Counted from the first letter of the stretch, positions 34,022 to 44,795 are shown. The stretch is 64,000 nt of DNA from a bacterium 1XD42-1 (GCA_003612625.1 RAZJ01000007.1:44630-108629); one strand, 5' to 3'. Numbers and translations: made by a program. Notes: generated from the sequence alone by a model not told the origin.

Positions 34022-34231
34022 GAAATGATCACTCTCCGTGGAATCGGACAGCAGGTCAGGATGCCTGTCTCTCCGGGCCCCAATCGGCCTATGGTATTTT
34101 CCGGATAACTTTCCGCATCCATAGTTTGAGCCAGTGAGCCGTCCTTTAATCACCGCGAAGGAAAATTTTAAAGACACCCTGGATCTGCCAGGGGCTATTA
34201 TCATTTTATTTCTGTGCCGTCTTTTTGACAT

Positions 34232-34268
34232 AAAAAAAGTCCATGCCCCAGGGCGCGGACTTTTTTCT
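34232..34268 (-). terminator. Terminator of the lipoprotein gene
   Basis: AAAAAAGTCCGCGCCC / GGGCATGGACTTTTTTT-type stem with T-run on the minus strand, directly after the stop codon. The stretch 34022-34231 upstream of mazF holds no gene I can support. Confidence 0.75.
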
Positions 34269-34269
34269 G

Positions 34270-34752
34270 TCAGGCAGTTTCCTCAAGTTTTCGGAAGCCC
34301 TGCACTTCCAATACAAGGCCATGATCGGGAATCGAAAGTTTTAAAATATTTCCGCTGTCCGGCTCCAGCTCCAATAAAAAAGCTTCTCCAGGGACTTCTC
34401 CTTTTTCCCCTACGCCTTTTTCCTGGGCCCGGTCCAAAGCGGAAAGGATCAATTCTGCCGCTGCATTTTCCGGCAGGCTCCCCCTGGTAAACCGCCGTTC
34501 CAAGCCCGCATATTCCATCAATACAAAGCTGTGATCCAATGTCAGGTGCAGTCCCCGCAGCCCCTGGGGACTGTCAAAAGAAAAGGTGTCATACCCGTCC
34601 CGGCGCAAAGTAATTTGGGCTTCCAGCCCCTGGCACCGGAGCCGTCCGACAGCTTCAAACCGTTCCGGAGGCCGGGCAGGTTCTGCCGGCCCGGCAGAGG
34701 CACATCCTGCTAAAAGTAACCCTGCTGCAAGCCCAATCCACCATTTTTTCAT
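34270..34752 (-). CDS. Small putative lipoprotein
   Basis: A 160-residue predicted lipoprotein. The signal peptide [20 protein letters not shown] carries a lipobox (LLAGC) for lipid attachment. The mature part is about 140 residues with alternating strands ([31 protein letters not shown]), reminiscent of LolA/YdcC-like beta folds; B. subtilis ydcC occupies a similar position near ndoA, so a relationship is possible but the similarity is weak. It is 30 nt downstream of the NAD(P)H-hydrate repair gene with AGGAGG before its ATG, so the two likely share a transcript. Confidence 0.7.
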   Translation of the reverse strand: MKKWWIGLAAGLLLAGCASAGPAEPARPPERFEAVGRLRCQGLEAQITLRRDGYDTFSFDSPQGLRGLHLTLDHSFVLMEYAGLERRFTRGSLPENAAAELILSALDRAQEKGVGEKGEVPGEAFLLELEPDSGNILKLSIPDHGLVLEVQGFRKLEETA

Positions 34753-34782
34753 GCCCCATCCTCCTATAACGGTTTTTAAAGC

Positions 34783-36309
34783 CTATCTGTCATAATCTGA
34801 AAATATTGCGCACAAAGAATCAATAATATCCCGGGCCAGCATCCCATATTGGGAATGGTTCTGTGCCGCATAATCTCCGGCTAACCCATGGAGCCATACC
34901 CCGCAGGCTAAAGCTTCTTCTACCGGATGGCCCTGGGCCGTTAAAGAACCCACAATTCCGGCCAGTACATCTCCGGAACCGGCTTTGGCCATTCCCGCGT
35001 TGCCTGTGGTATTGATCCACAAATGGCCGCCGGCAGAAGCTGTAACCGTATACGCATCCTTTAATGCCACAGCAACCCTGTGTTCTTTGGCAAAAGCTAA
35101 ACTCTCTCCGACCGGATCTGTCTTGATTTGCGGAAGGGTCTTATCCGTCAGCCGGGAAAATTCTTTGATATGCGGTGTTAATCCAACCGGGCATTCCGCC
35201 CGTTTTAATATGCTTATGTTTTGGGACAAGGCATTTATGCCGTCAGCATCTATAATAACGGGACAGCGGGCCTCTTGCAATACGGCATTGACAAAGGGAT
35301 ATTTTTCGGGGCCTAATCCGTTCCCAATCAGTATCGCTGTGCTCCGCTGGACAGCATCCAGAATGGGATTCAGCCCTTCTTTGGCGATCTGCCCTTCCCG
35401 TGTCTGTGCTAAGGGCAGCATAACTGCTTCCGGTACGCAGGCAAGGGCTGCACGGCACACGTCTTTTGTAGAAGCCAGCGTAACATATCCCGCGCCTGTC
35501 CGCATGGCTGCCAGCACAGCCAGGACGGCAGCCCCCATATAGCGGCTGCATCCTCCAATTACCAGCAAGTTCCCATAATTGCCTTTATGGGTTTCCCGGG
35601 GACGTTTTTTCAAACGGGAAAAAACATAATCACTGTCCATCAGGGTGAAATGTTCTTCAACCCCTTCATGGGCTTCCGGCGGGATTCCGATATCTGCCGT
35701 AATGACTTTTCCGCAATAACGGGCGGCAAAGGGAAGAACATCTGCGGGCTTTTCGCTGTCAAAAGCGATGGTATACTGGGCTTGGATGGTATAAGGATCG
35801 GCAGCTCCTGTATCAGCGGTCAGGCCGCTGGGAATATCCAACGCGGCGATTGGCACGCCTACCCCATTCATTAAACGGCATATATCCCGGTGGTAATCGT
35901 CCAGCTCCCCATGGAACCCGCTTCCATAGATTGCATCCACCAGTAAATCGGTCTGTGCCAGCCGTTCCGTTAAATAGGCAGGATCGTTGCCATATTCAAT
36001 GACCGGGATTTCCATATAAGTGATCCGGGTGAGCATTTCCTGGGCCTGTTCTGTCCGGGGCTGTCCGTCTGTCAGGACTACAACCACATTGGATTCCCCT
36101 TCCGCCAGCTTCCGGGCAACTACAAACCCGTCGCCGCCGTTATTGCCCCGGCCGCAGAAAATGGTAATAAATTTTCCTTCCGTGTTATAAAGCCGCCGGA
36201 TCGCTGTGGCAGCGGCACTTCCTGCATTTTCCATCAGCCGTTCCATGCTTAGGGAATATTTTAAACATTTGCCCTCAATCCCTTTCATTTGCCTTGCCGT
36301 TACTATCAA
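34783..36309 (-). CDS. nnrD: Bifunctional NAD(P)H-hydrate epimerase / ADP-dependent dehydratase
   Basis: A 508-residue fusion of the two nicotinamide nucleotide repair enzymes. Residues 1-215 are the YjeF N-terminal epimerase (MENAGSAAATAI; FCGRGNNGGDGFVVAR), residues 225-508 the dehydratase of ribokinase fold with GNYGNLLVIGGCSRYMGAA and the ADP-binding NAGMAKAGSGDVLAGIVGSL. It restores NAD(P)H from its hydrated S and R forms. The start is TTG at 36309, after AAGGGATGATT, since homologous sequence begins right there (VTARQMKGIE). Confidence 0.95.
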   Translation of the reverse strand: MIVTARQMKGIEGKCLKYSLSMERLMENAGSAAATAIRRLYNTEGKFITIFCGRGNNGGDGFVVARKLAEGESNVVVVLTDGQPRTEQAQEMLTRITYMEIPVIEYGNDPAYLTERLAQTDLLVDAIYGSGFHGELDDYHRDICRLMNGVGVPIAALDIPSGLTADTGAADPYTIQAQYTIAFDSEKPADVLPFAARYCGKVITADIGIPPEAHEGVEEHFTLMDSDYVFSRLKKRPRETHKGNYGNLLVIGGCSRYMGAAVLAVLAAMRTGAGYVTLASTKDVCRAALACVPEAVMLPLAQTREGQIAKEGLNPILDAVQRSTAILIGNGLGPEKYPFVNAVLQEARCPVIIDADGINALSQNISILKRAECPVGLTPHIKEFSRLTDKTLPQIKTDPVGESLAFAKEHRVAVALKDAYTVTASAGGHLWINTTGNAGMAKAGSGDVLAGIVGSLTAQGHPVEEALACGVWLHGLAGDYAAQNHSQYGMLARDIIDSLCAIFSDYDR

Positions 36310-36342
36310 GCCAAATCATCCCTTCTGATTCATTCTTTTTCC

Positions 36343-36348
36343 ATTATA
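36343..36348 (-). promoter_or_regulatory. Extended -10 promoter of the nnrD-lipoprotein genes
   Basis: Minus strand TATGCTATAAT; the -35 is poor. Confidence 0.4.
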
Positions 36349-36374
36349 GCATACTTTCCCAAAAAGGAAATGCA

Positions 36375-36411
36375 AAAAGTGGGGAGGCTTACAGTATGCC
36401 TTCCCACTTTT
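36375..36411 (-). terminator. Terminator of ptsHI
   Basis: AAAAGTGGGAAGGC / GCCTCCCCACTTTT stem with T-run on the minus strand, 20 nt after ptsI. Confidence 0.8.
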
Positions 36412-36431
36412 GAAAGACGGATATGCTTCCG

Positions 36432-38069
36432 TTATTTTGTTTCAGGCTCTTTGCTTAAGTCCAGACTCCGGATCAGCTTGCGCAAAGGCAGGACTGCGGA
36501 AGGGGAAACGGACAATTCATCCACACCCATCCGCAAAAAGGTTTCTGTGAGGGTCTGATCGGCGCCCAATTCCCCGCAGATGCCGACCCAGCAGTTATGC
36601 CGGTGCCCGGCTTCAATGGTATGGCGGATCATGCGCAGCACAGCCGGATGGTGGGAATCATAGAAATTATCCAGCTTTGGATTCTGGCGGTCTATGGCTA
36701 ATGTATATTGTGTCAGGTCATTGGTCCCTAAGGAGAAGAATTCCACTTCTTCTGCCAGTTCGTCTGCTATCATAACAGCCGCCGGGGTTTCAATCATAAT
36801 GCCGACTTCGATTTCGCCCATTGCAACCCCTTGTTTTTTCAGCTCGGCTTTACATTCTTCGAAAATTTCCTTGGCATCCCGGACTTCCCGTACGGATATA
36901 ATCATAGGGAACATAATGGAAACGGTTCCAAATGCGCTGGCCCGGAGGATTGCCCGTAATTGCTGTTTGAAAATTTCTTTGCGGGTCAGGCAGATCCGGA
37001 TGGCCCGGTAACCTAAAGCGGGATTTTCTTCTTTATCCAGTTCAAAATAAGGGGCCTGCTTGTCTGCGCCAATATCCAGTGTCCGGATAATGACTTTCCG
37101 TCCAGCCATGGTTTCCACCACGCGTTTATAAATCATAAACTGTTTTTCTTCGCTGGGGAAATCGTCCGAATCCAAATAGATAAATTCGCTGCGGAACAGG
37201 CCAATCCCCTGGGCGTCGTTTTGTAAAACCAAGCCCACATCACCGGCATTGCCAATGTTGGCGTAGCCTTTGATTTCTTTCCCGTCCAATGTAATATTGG
37301 GCTTCCTTTTCAGCCCCTGGAGCAGAGCTTCCTGTTTTAAATCGCTTTTCCGTTTTTCTTCCATTGTAGAAAGAAGTTCCTGGGCCGGATCAATATAAAC
37401 ACATTGGTTATAACCATCCAGCACTGCCAGCTTGCCATCCCAGGTGTCATCAAAATCCACGCCGATTAAGGCAGGAATATTCATAGTCCGGGCTAAAATT
37501 GCAGTATGGCTGTTGCTGGAACCATAGCGGGTAATAAAACCAAGAAGTTTTGTTTTGTCAAGCTGTACGGTTTCGCTGGGGGTCAGGTCATCCGCCACTA
37601 AAATAGCGGGCTTTTCATCTAACAAGCCGCCTTCTTCACGGCCTGCCAGAATATTGACAACCCGGTGTGAAATATCCTTTACATCGGTTGCCCTTGCCTG
37701 CATATAGGCGTCTTCCATGGCTGCAAACGTTTCGGCAAAATTGTTGCCGGTTGTGGTAACGGCATATTCAGCCGTAGCATTTTGCGTGTCAATAATCCCT
37801 TTTACCGCTTCCAGATAATCGTCGTCATCCAGCATCATCTGGTGGATTTCAAAAATAGCAGCATTGTCTTCGCCAACCTCATCCAATGCCTTTTCATACA
37901 GATTGCCTAATTGCTCCTGTGCCTTTACCCTGGCTTCTTCAAAACGGGCATATTCTTCTTCCGGGGTCAGGCTGGAAGTTACTGCGGTTTCTGTTTCAGC
38001 CTTTTTATAAATGCGCAGAGGCCCGATGGCAATTCCATTTAAAATTGATTTTCCAGTAGCAACCTGCAT
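36432..38069 (-). CDS. ptsI: PTS Enzyme I (phosphoenolpyruvate-protein phosphotransferase)
   Basis: A 545-residue Enzyme I that passes phosphate from PEP to HPr. The phosphohistidine motif is in GSSNSHTAILARTMNIPA (about residue 185), and the PEP-binding barrel shows GIGLFRSEFIYLD, RTLDIGADKQ, GIMIETPAAVMIADEL, EFFSLGTNDLTQY and WVGICGELGADQ. The domain order (HPr-binding, swivelling His, PEP barrel) is complete. It starts 3 nt after the ptsH stop with AAGGAG inside the end of ptsH, so the two are coupled. Confidence 0.97.
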   Translation of the reverse strand: MQVATGKSILNGIAIGPLRIYKKAETETAVTSSLTPEEEYARFEEARVKAQEQLGNLYEKALDEVGEDNAAIFEIHQMMLDDDDYLEAVKGIIDTQNATAEYAVTTTGNNFAETFAAMEDAYMQARATDVKDISHRVVNILAGREEGGLLDEKPAILVADDLTPSETVQLDKTKLLGFITRYGSSNSHTAILARTMNIPALIGVDFDDTWDGKLAVLDGYNQCVYIDPAQELLSTMEEKRKSDLKQEALLQGLKRKPNITLDGKEIKGYANIGNAGDVGLVLQNDAQGIGLFRSEFIYLDSDDFPSEEKQFMIYKRVVETMAGRKVIIRTLDIGADKQAPYFELDKEENPALGYRAIRICLTRKEIFKQQLRAILRASAFGTVSIMFPMIISVREVRDAKEIFEECKAELKKQGVAMGEIEVGIMIETPAAVMIADELAEEVEFFSLGTNDLTQYTLAIDRQNPKLDNFYDSHHPAVLRMIRHTIEAGHRHNCWVGICGELGADQTLTETFLRMGVDELSVSPSAVLPLRKLIRSLDLSKEPETK

Positions 38070-38072
38070 ATT

Positions 38073-38333
38073 TTATAAATTCTCCTTGAAAAATTGCTCC
38101 ATAGCGGCAGCATTTGCATCTTCATTGCCGCCCTCCACAGTAACATTTACTGTATCGCCGCCTTTAACGCCTAAGCCCATAACAGCCATCAGTTTATTGG
38201 CTGAAGCAGATTTACCGCCGACTTTTTCAATGGTAACTGTGCTGTCCAGAGCTTTTGCAGCTTTCACCAGTAAACCAGCAGGACGAGCATGGATACCTAC
38301 CGGGTCCGTAATAACGTATTGGAACTGTTTCAT
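38073..38333 (-). CDS. ptsH: HPr phosphocarrier protein
   Basis: An 86-residue HPr. His15 lies in DPVGIHARPAGLLV and the regulatory Ser46 in KSASANKLMAVMGLGV, so both Enzyme I-dependent transfer and HPr kinase-dependent catabolite control are possible. The 212-bp upstream region (38334-38545) holds its promoter and an AT-rich leader; I see no gene there. Confidence 0.97.
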   Translation of the reverse strand: MKQFQYVITDPVGIHARPAGLLVKAAKALDSTVTIEKVGGKSASANKLMAVMGLGVKGGDTVNVTVEGGNEDANAAAMEQFFKENL

Positions 38334-38442
38334 GGCGAATTTCTCCTTTTAATTTTAATTTGGAAGTCTTAGAGGAACTTTTGTATCCAATTTTTGTTTT
38401 GTCATTCAAATACAAATTTGCTCCGGGCTTCTTAACTTTTTT

Positions 38443-38471
38443 ATTTTACAATTTTTCTCCATTTATTTCAA
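38443..38471 (-). promoter_or_regulatory. Sigma-A promoter for ptsHI
   Basis: Minus strand TTGAAA, 17-bp spacer, TAAAAT, leaving a leader of about 100 nt. Confidence 0.55.
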
Positions 38472-38545
38472 TTCCTTTTTTGAACCAATTCAAACAGCAT
38501 TTTTTGTAACGTTTTCCAAGTACAGAGGCTGAAACTCTCATTTTT

Positions 38546-40579
<2,034 letters not shown>

Positions 40580-40629
40580 TCAACAGCCTGCGGTGCATCA
40601 GTTCTATTGTCATCCGTTTATTCCTTTGT

Positions 40630-40635
40630 ATTATA
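40630..40635 (-). promoter_or_regulatory. Putative extended -10 element of ligA
   Basis: Minus strand TGTTATAAT, with a weak -35 candidate (TAACTT) at 17 bp. Confidence 0.35.
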
Positions 40636-40700
40636 ACATTATTTCAGGATAAAGTTAGATAATAATGTAAATTTTCCTGTAAAATAAAAGGACGGATTTA

Positions 40701-41210
40701 TTATGGAAGGTTCCATAAATCCAACTGGTGGAAGGGGCAGCTTTCTCCCAGCATAACATAAACGGCGGCACATGCCAGCAGATCAAAAGGATCAGGCGGT
40801 ATTTCAAAAGCAGCAGGAAGCTCAAAGGGTTCTACCACCGTACCGTCAAATGCAGTCAGGGGCCGCAGCAGGGAAATAACAGCCCGGTCCCTTTGCCAGG
40901 AGGACATAGTAAAGGTATCCGCACCGGAAAGGCCGCAGGTAAGGGAAGGCATCCGCAGTTGTGCGGCGGCAGCCCGCAAAGCGGAATTGGAGCTGTCAAG
41001 AATGGCAACACACCGCCGGCCCTGGAATGACAAGGGCAGTTCCTCTGGCTGGGCAGCGATAAAAGCGGCATTTTCACATTGGATGTGGCCGGCGGAAGCA
41101 AAAAGAAGGGAAAATTCCGGCAGGGCATAAAAAGAAGTGCGTACCGGCATAACAGGAGCATTGCATAATAAACGGAAAAGGTTCCGTCTGCAAAGGGTAA
41201 CGGTAATCAA
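40701..41210 (-). CDS. Conserved hypothetical protein (169 aa)
   Basis: A 169-residue protein I cannot name with confidence. It has a motif RCVAILDSSNSALRAAA, then LTCGLSGADTFTMSS and RPLTAFDGTVVEPFEL, which look like two strand-loop elements of a Rossmann-like fold; a conserved clostridial family with a CGxSxxDTxTxSS-type motif may be its home. No signal peptide is obvious, although the first 35 residues are rather hydrophobic. The start is TTG at 41210. The stop codon lies in a short hairpin (TTATGGAA/TTCCATAA, 40701-40718) that may act as a weak terminator. It is divergent from the sigma factor gene. Confidence 0.55.
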   Translation of the reverse strand: MITVTLCRRNLFRLLCNAPVMPVRTSFYALPEFSLLFASAGHIQCENAAFIAAQPEELPLSFQGRRCVAILDSSNSALRAAAAQLRMPSLTCGLSGADTFTMSSWQRDRAVISLLRPLTAFDGTVVEPFELPAAFEIPPDPFDLLACAAVYVMLGESCPFHQLDLWNLP

Positions 41211-41327
41211 AAAGAATCCCAGCTTTCTATAAACTACGAAATAGTTTGCCCTTTCTTTGCAGGAAAAATCCGGTATTCTTTTTTGGCGTATAAATTTTCA
41301 TTTCCAAACGGCAATGCTCCAGATTCC

Positions 41328-41356
41328 TTGCAAAACCCAAATACCCATGCTATACT
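41328..41356 (+). promoter_or_regulatory. Sigma-A promoter of the ECF sigma gene
   Basis: TTGCAA, 17-bp spacer ending in ATGC, TATACT (extended -10). This looks like a housekeeping promoter; no ECF-type (AAC...CGTC) autoregulated promoter was seen. Confidence 0.65.
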
Positions 41357-41396
41357 TTTTTGTGGGAAAGAAACAGAAAGCAAGGGGGGAAGCCGG

Positions 41397-41942
41397 ATGA
41401 AACGAATGGCGGCAGGAGAAAAACAGCGGCAGACCCAATCAGAAAAATTAGAAGCTTTATATAAAACATACCGGCATCTTATGTTTTATGTGGCATATAG
41501 TATCCTTCATGACATCCCTACCGCAGAAGACGCCGTACAACAGGCATTTGTACGGGTTATCAGCCACATTGAAAAAATTTCTGAAATTGATTGTCCCCAA
41601 ACGAAAAATTTTATGGTTATTATAGTAAAGAATATTTCCTTGAATTTATATCATTCCCGCCGTAAAAAAGAAACCGTATCTTTTGATGAAGTAGAGGGCT
41701 GGATGTTATCTTCTCCCCGTGATGAAATCCAGGAATGGGAAGATTCCCAGCAGTTGGAAAGCTTTATGGAACGGCTGCCGGAAAGCTACCGGGATGCTTT
41801 GATGCTGCGTTATGATAACGGGTACAGTACGGCAGAAATTGCAGCTCTTTTAGGGATTCAAGAGGAAAACGCGAAAAAAAGATTGCAGCGCGCCCGGGCG
41901 AAGCTGGCAGATATGATTGCGGAAGGAGAAGGGGTGGACTAA
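41397..41942 (+). CDS. ECF-type RNA polymerase sigma factor
   Basis: A 181-residue sigma-70 family factor of the extracytoplasmic-function class. Region 2 is at 18-85 (LEALYKTYRHLMFYVAYSILHD, AEDAVQQAFVRV) and region 4 at 120-175 (LPESYRDALMLRY, YSTAEIAALLGIQEENAKKRLQRAR). ATG 41397 has AAGGGGGG upstream; the frame is open 38 codons further back but includes the promoter. It overlaps the next gene by one base (TAATG), so both are translated together, the common sigma/anti-sigma arrangement. Confidence 0.93.
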   Translation: MKRMAAGEKQRQTQSEKLEALYKTYRHLMFYVAYSILHDIPTAEDAVQQAFVRVISHIEKISEIDCPQTKNFMVIIVKNISLNLYHSRRKKETVSFDEVEGWMLSSPRDEIQEWEDSQQLESFMERLPESYRDALMLRYDNGYSTAEIAALLGIQEENAKKRLQRARAKLADMIAEGEGVD

Positions 41943-43024
41943 TGGAGGCAGAAGATTTTTTCAAAGAGTCCGTAGCCCGGCTTCGTGACCGTCAATTGGC
42001 TTCTTACAGCAAGCAGCCGCCTATTCATATTTTTTCTCCGTCTTTTGAAAAAGAAATGCAGGAGCTGATTGCGAAACAGCGGATGACAGAATTGGGTACA
42101 TCTGCAAAAAATATCTGGCGGCAGGCTGCTTGCTTTGCTTTTGCGGGCCTGCTGGGACTAAGCCTGTGCTTTGTCAGTGTAGGCGCATGGAGCAGGGATT
42201 TTCTGCGTATGGTAGAACAGGAGGGGGATGGCAAAACGGATATTCGTTTTGCCCGGACTGGGGAGGGGACTCCCCAGACATCCGATGTCCAGTATACTTT
42301 AACAGATGTCCCTCAGGGATACCGGCGTACGGGGCATATTAACAGCCCCGGCGGTGCAGGCGATTATATTATTTATGAAAATGACGCAGGGAAACGGATT
42401 ATTTTTAACCAGATGCCCGCAGAAGGAGTAGGCATTTCACTAAATACAGAAGGGGCGGAATTGGAACAGATTGAATGCCGGGGCCATCCGGCCCGCTTTT
42501 TAGAAAATGAAGGCATGTGCAGCTTGTTATGGTATGATGACCGGTATGCCTATATGCTTACAACAGATTTGCCCCGGAATGATACACTGGCTTTAGCAGA
42601 AAAGATCACATTAAAAGTATTGCCTTATTCTACCTTGCAAAAGCTCCCTATTGAATTACTGCCCCGGGATTACCCGCCTGAAATAGCCCGGGAAAATGGA
42701 GATGTTGTGATTTCAGCAGACGGGGTATTCCATTTCGAACAACTGGAAGCCTTTGTAGCTGGCTGCACCAAAAAACAGGAAGGTGCTGTCCGAATTGTCC
42801 ATTATGCGCCGGATAACAGTGCTTTAATTGATGATTTACAGATGAAGGACGGCCATATTTATTACACAAGAGATCAAAGCCGCTGGGAACAGTCAGAAGT
42901 TTCCTTTGAAGAAGGGGAAGAATATGATTCTATCGGCATTGTTACCAACGGGGAAGAGCAAGTATTAACTCTTTATTCCCGGCATTATGACGCACCGGTT
43001 GAAGTTGTCCGCTTTCAAAATTGA
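41942..43024 (+). CDS. Membrane-anchored DUF4367-type protein, likely anti-sigma factor
   Basis: A 360-residue protein with a cytoplasmic N-terminal part (1-60), one membrane segment (about 61-82: FAFAGLLGLSLCFVSVGAW) and a large extracytoplasmic part. The first outer section (about 115-240: YTLTDVPQGYRRTG...DYIIYENDAGKRIIF) matches DUF4367, typical of anti-sigma-like proteins. A second section (about 250-355) resembles DUF4362. By position and topology it is the probable regulator of the preceding sigma factor; the signal is unknown. A terminator follows. Confidence 0.8.
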   Translation: MEAEDFFKESVARLRDRQLASYSKQPPIHIFSPSFEKEMQELIAKQRMTELGTSAKNIWRQAACFAFAGLLGLSLCFVSVGAWSRDFLRMVEQEGDGKTDIRFARTGEGTPQTSDVQYTLTDVPQGYRRTGHINSPGGAGDYIIYENDAGKRIIFNQMPAEGVGISLNTEGAELEQIECRGHPARFLENEGMCSLLWYDDRYAYMLTTDLPRNDTLALAEKITLKVLPYSTLQKLPIELLPRDYPPEIARENGDVVISADGVFHFEQLEAFVAGCTKKQEGAVRIVHYAPDNSALIDDLQMKDGHIYYTRDQSRWEQSEVSFEEGEEYDSIGIVTNGEEQVLTLYSRHYDAPVEVVRFQN

Positions 43025-43030
43025 TCCATA

Positions 43031-43084
43031 AAAAAGCCTATGCAATCAGGAAAAGAACTCCTTTCTCTAATTGCATAGGCTTTT
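43031..43084. terminator. Bidirectional terminator
   Basis: AAAAGCCTATGCAAT / ATTGCATAGGCTTTT, 15-bp arms, between convergent genes. Confidence 0.8.
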
Positions 43085-43095
43085 GAAACAGGTAA

Positions 43096-43839
43096 TTATA
43101 CTTTTTCCATAAGGCCGGAAGCAAACTCCTGTTCTGCTGATTGGACAGGGTTTTCTTTTTCCGCAGGTTTCGGATCGATTTGGGAAACTTGTTCCAAGAC
43201 TTCCCCTGTTAGCTGGGATGCTTGATCTTTTAATTCATCGCTTTCCAGAATCTTTTGGGGAGAAGTTGCAAACGTAATTTCCGTTTTATAAGCCACATTT
43301 TTGTCCAGCAGATCTTCCGACTCCAATATTTGGGCCTGGACTTCTGACTGGCGGGGCGTTCTGGAAGCGATCCGGGCATTTTCCAGGCTGCTGGAGGCTG
43401 TCAAAATAGAACTCATCCCATCCTTTTGGCCATTGCCTTTCTGCTGCTGGCCGGATAATTTCTCTTTTTCTTCCTGGGTGGTTGCTGTAACAGCAGAAAT
43501 CATGTGCTGGGTAATCTGCTCGTTAATTTGTTCGATTTCCTCATTCAGCGCATCTAACTGCTCCTTCAGAAGATCAGAAGGAATATCCTTCTCCTTGGAA
43601 TCTTCCATCAACTTTTCTTTTTGTTCCTGCAAATTCTTTTTGCGGTCTACCAGGGTTTGGATCAGATTGGCGCCCTTGATGCGCTTCGCGTTCATGGAAA
43701 AGTTAGCAGTATCTTTTCTGGATGCATTATTTGTTTTTTCCGCAGAAGCCTTCTGTAATGCACCGCGGCGGTTGGTGGTGTATGCGGCATTGGCTACATA
43801 CATATTATTTCCCACAGAAGATATTTTTCCAATTTGCAT
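43096..43839 (-). CDS. Coiled-coil hypothetical protein (247 aa)
   Basis: A 247-residue protein without recognised domain. Residues 1-65 are Asn/Ala/Thr-rich and basic, residues about 65-125 form a long charged coiled coil (RKKNLQEQKEKLMED, LDALNEEIEQINEQI), and the rest is acidic and probably disordered. There is no signal peptide. It has a strong AAGGAGGT site 6 nt before the ATG at 43839. It lies 56 nt downstream of the CheW-CZB gene on the same strand, so the two are likely cotranscribed and it could be a partner of that protein; this is inference. Confidence 0.6.
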   Translation of the reverse strand: MQIGKISSVGNNMYVANAAYTTNRRGALQKASAEKTNNASRKDTANFSMNAKRIKGANLIQTLVDRKKNLQEQKEKLMEDSKEKDIPSDLLKEQLDALNEEIEQINEQITQHMISAVTATTQEEKEKLSGQQQKGNGQKDGMSSILTASSSLENARIASRTPRQSEVQAQILESEDLLDKNVAYKTEITFATSPQKILESDELKDQASQLTGEVLEQVSQIDPKPAEKENPVQSAEQEFASGLMEKV

Positions 43840-43895
43840 GATATAACCTCCTTCTAAAAAATATTTTATAGAATATAAAATACGAATCAAAACGG

Positions 43896-44795
43896 TTAAA
43901 TTTCTGTAATGTTCTCCAAATCCAGGCCGCTCATATCCTCTAAACTGCCGTCGCCGCTGGTCAGCTCCAGAAGCTTTGCATCATCTACTACCAGGATATT
44001 GCCTTCCACGGAACGGCTCTGGCTGACCCCGGCAATATAAATAAGGCTTTGGAAAAAGTTGACGCCGCTGTCATCTAAATCTGTACGGGAAATTTCTTCT
44101 ACGGAAAGGACCTGATCCACAATCAGTCCCAGCCTGCGATCCCCGTTTTCTATAATAATTGCCATTTCCCGGCTGCTTTCCCGGTAAATATCTTTTACTT
44201 CTTCCATCAAAGACACAATCCGGGGTTCCCAAACCGTCAGCAATTCGTTCATGTGTTCATCTATATTGTGGGGCTCCGGCTGCTCATTTAACAGGGTACA
44301 CCGGGCTATTTTAGGAGCCATTTCATGCAAACGGCGGTGAGGCTCCTGCATTTTGCGCAGATGCTGGGTAATCAGCACATTATCCGATTTATAATTGGCA
44401 TACCATTTTCCAAAAGCACATTTATTGGGGTCAATGGCCAAGGAAAACGGCTCGTCAGCAGCCACACACCGTTCTAATTCTTTTACCCAGTTGACAGCAT
44501 CCTGTTTATGCTGTTCCAGCACATCACAAAAACCTTCACATTCATCACGCAGGGTTTCCAGTCCAAACAACATGCGCAGATCTAATAAACGTACAATATT
44601 ATCACGCAGCATAAACAGGCCCCGGACATAAGGCGGGGAATCCGGCAGGCAAGTCAGATCTTTTGGACAGATCATGATCCCATTGACATAGCGGGTATTG
44701 ATAGCGAAATGGTTGTCTGCTAAAGTAAAAAGCAGCCATGGATAATTGACGTTATTTTGTTCTGCTGGGGGGGTAGTATTAGCTTCTGTGCTCAT
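43896..44795 (-). CDS. CheW-like protein with inserted CZB zinc-binding domain
   Basis: A 299-residue protein in which a CheW-like SH3 domain appears split. The N-terminal half (about 17-75: PWLLFTLADNHFAINTRYVNGI, FMLRDNIVRLLDLRMLFGL) is followed by a CZB domain (about 80-165) with the diagnostic CAFGKWY and the His residues of EQHKQD and EPHRRLHEM. The CheW fold resumes after a linker (about 205-285: AIIIENGDRRLGLIVDQVLSVEEI). CheW couples receptors to CheA; CZB domains bind zinc and are reported to sense oxidants such as HOCl. No chemotaxis genes are nearby. ATG 44795 has GAGGAGG upstream. Confidence 0.85.
   Translation of the reverse strand: MSTEANTTPPAEQNNVNYPWLLFTLADNHFAINTRYVNGIMICPKDLTCLPDSPPYVRGLFMLRDNIVRLLDLRMLFGLETLRDECEGFCDVLEQHKQDAVNWVKELERCVAADEPFSLAIDPNKCAFGKWYANYKSDNVLITQHLRKMQEPHRRLHEMAPKIARCTLLNEQPEPHNIDEHMNELLTVWEPRIVSLMEEVKDIYRESSREMAIIIENGDRRLGLIVDQVLSVEEISRTDLDDSGVNFFQSLIYIAGVSQSRSVEGNILVVDDAKLLELTSGDGSLEDMSGLDLENITEI

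Noticed and set aside
34022..34231. N-terminal extension of MazF, or an antitoxin in the same stretch.
   Set aside because: The extension is basic and unlike the family, MTVKRGD is the standard start, and no minus-strand frame of antitoxin length with an RBS was found.
38334..38545. Riboswitch or antiterminator in the ptsH leader.
   Set aside because: Only loose, low-complexity AT-rich repeats are visible; no recognised riboswitch or RAT-like structure.
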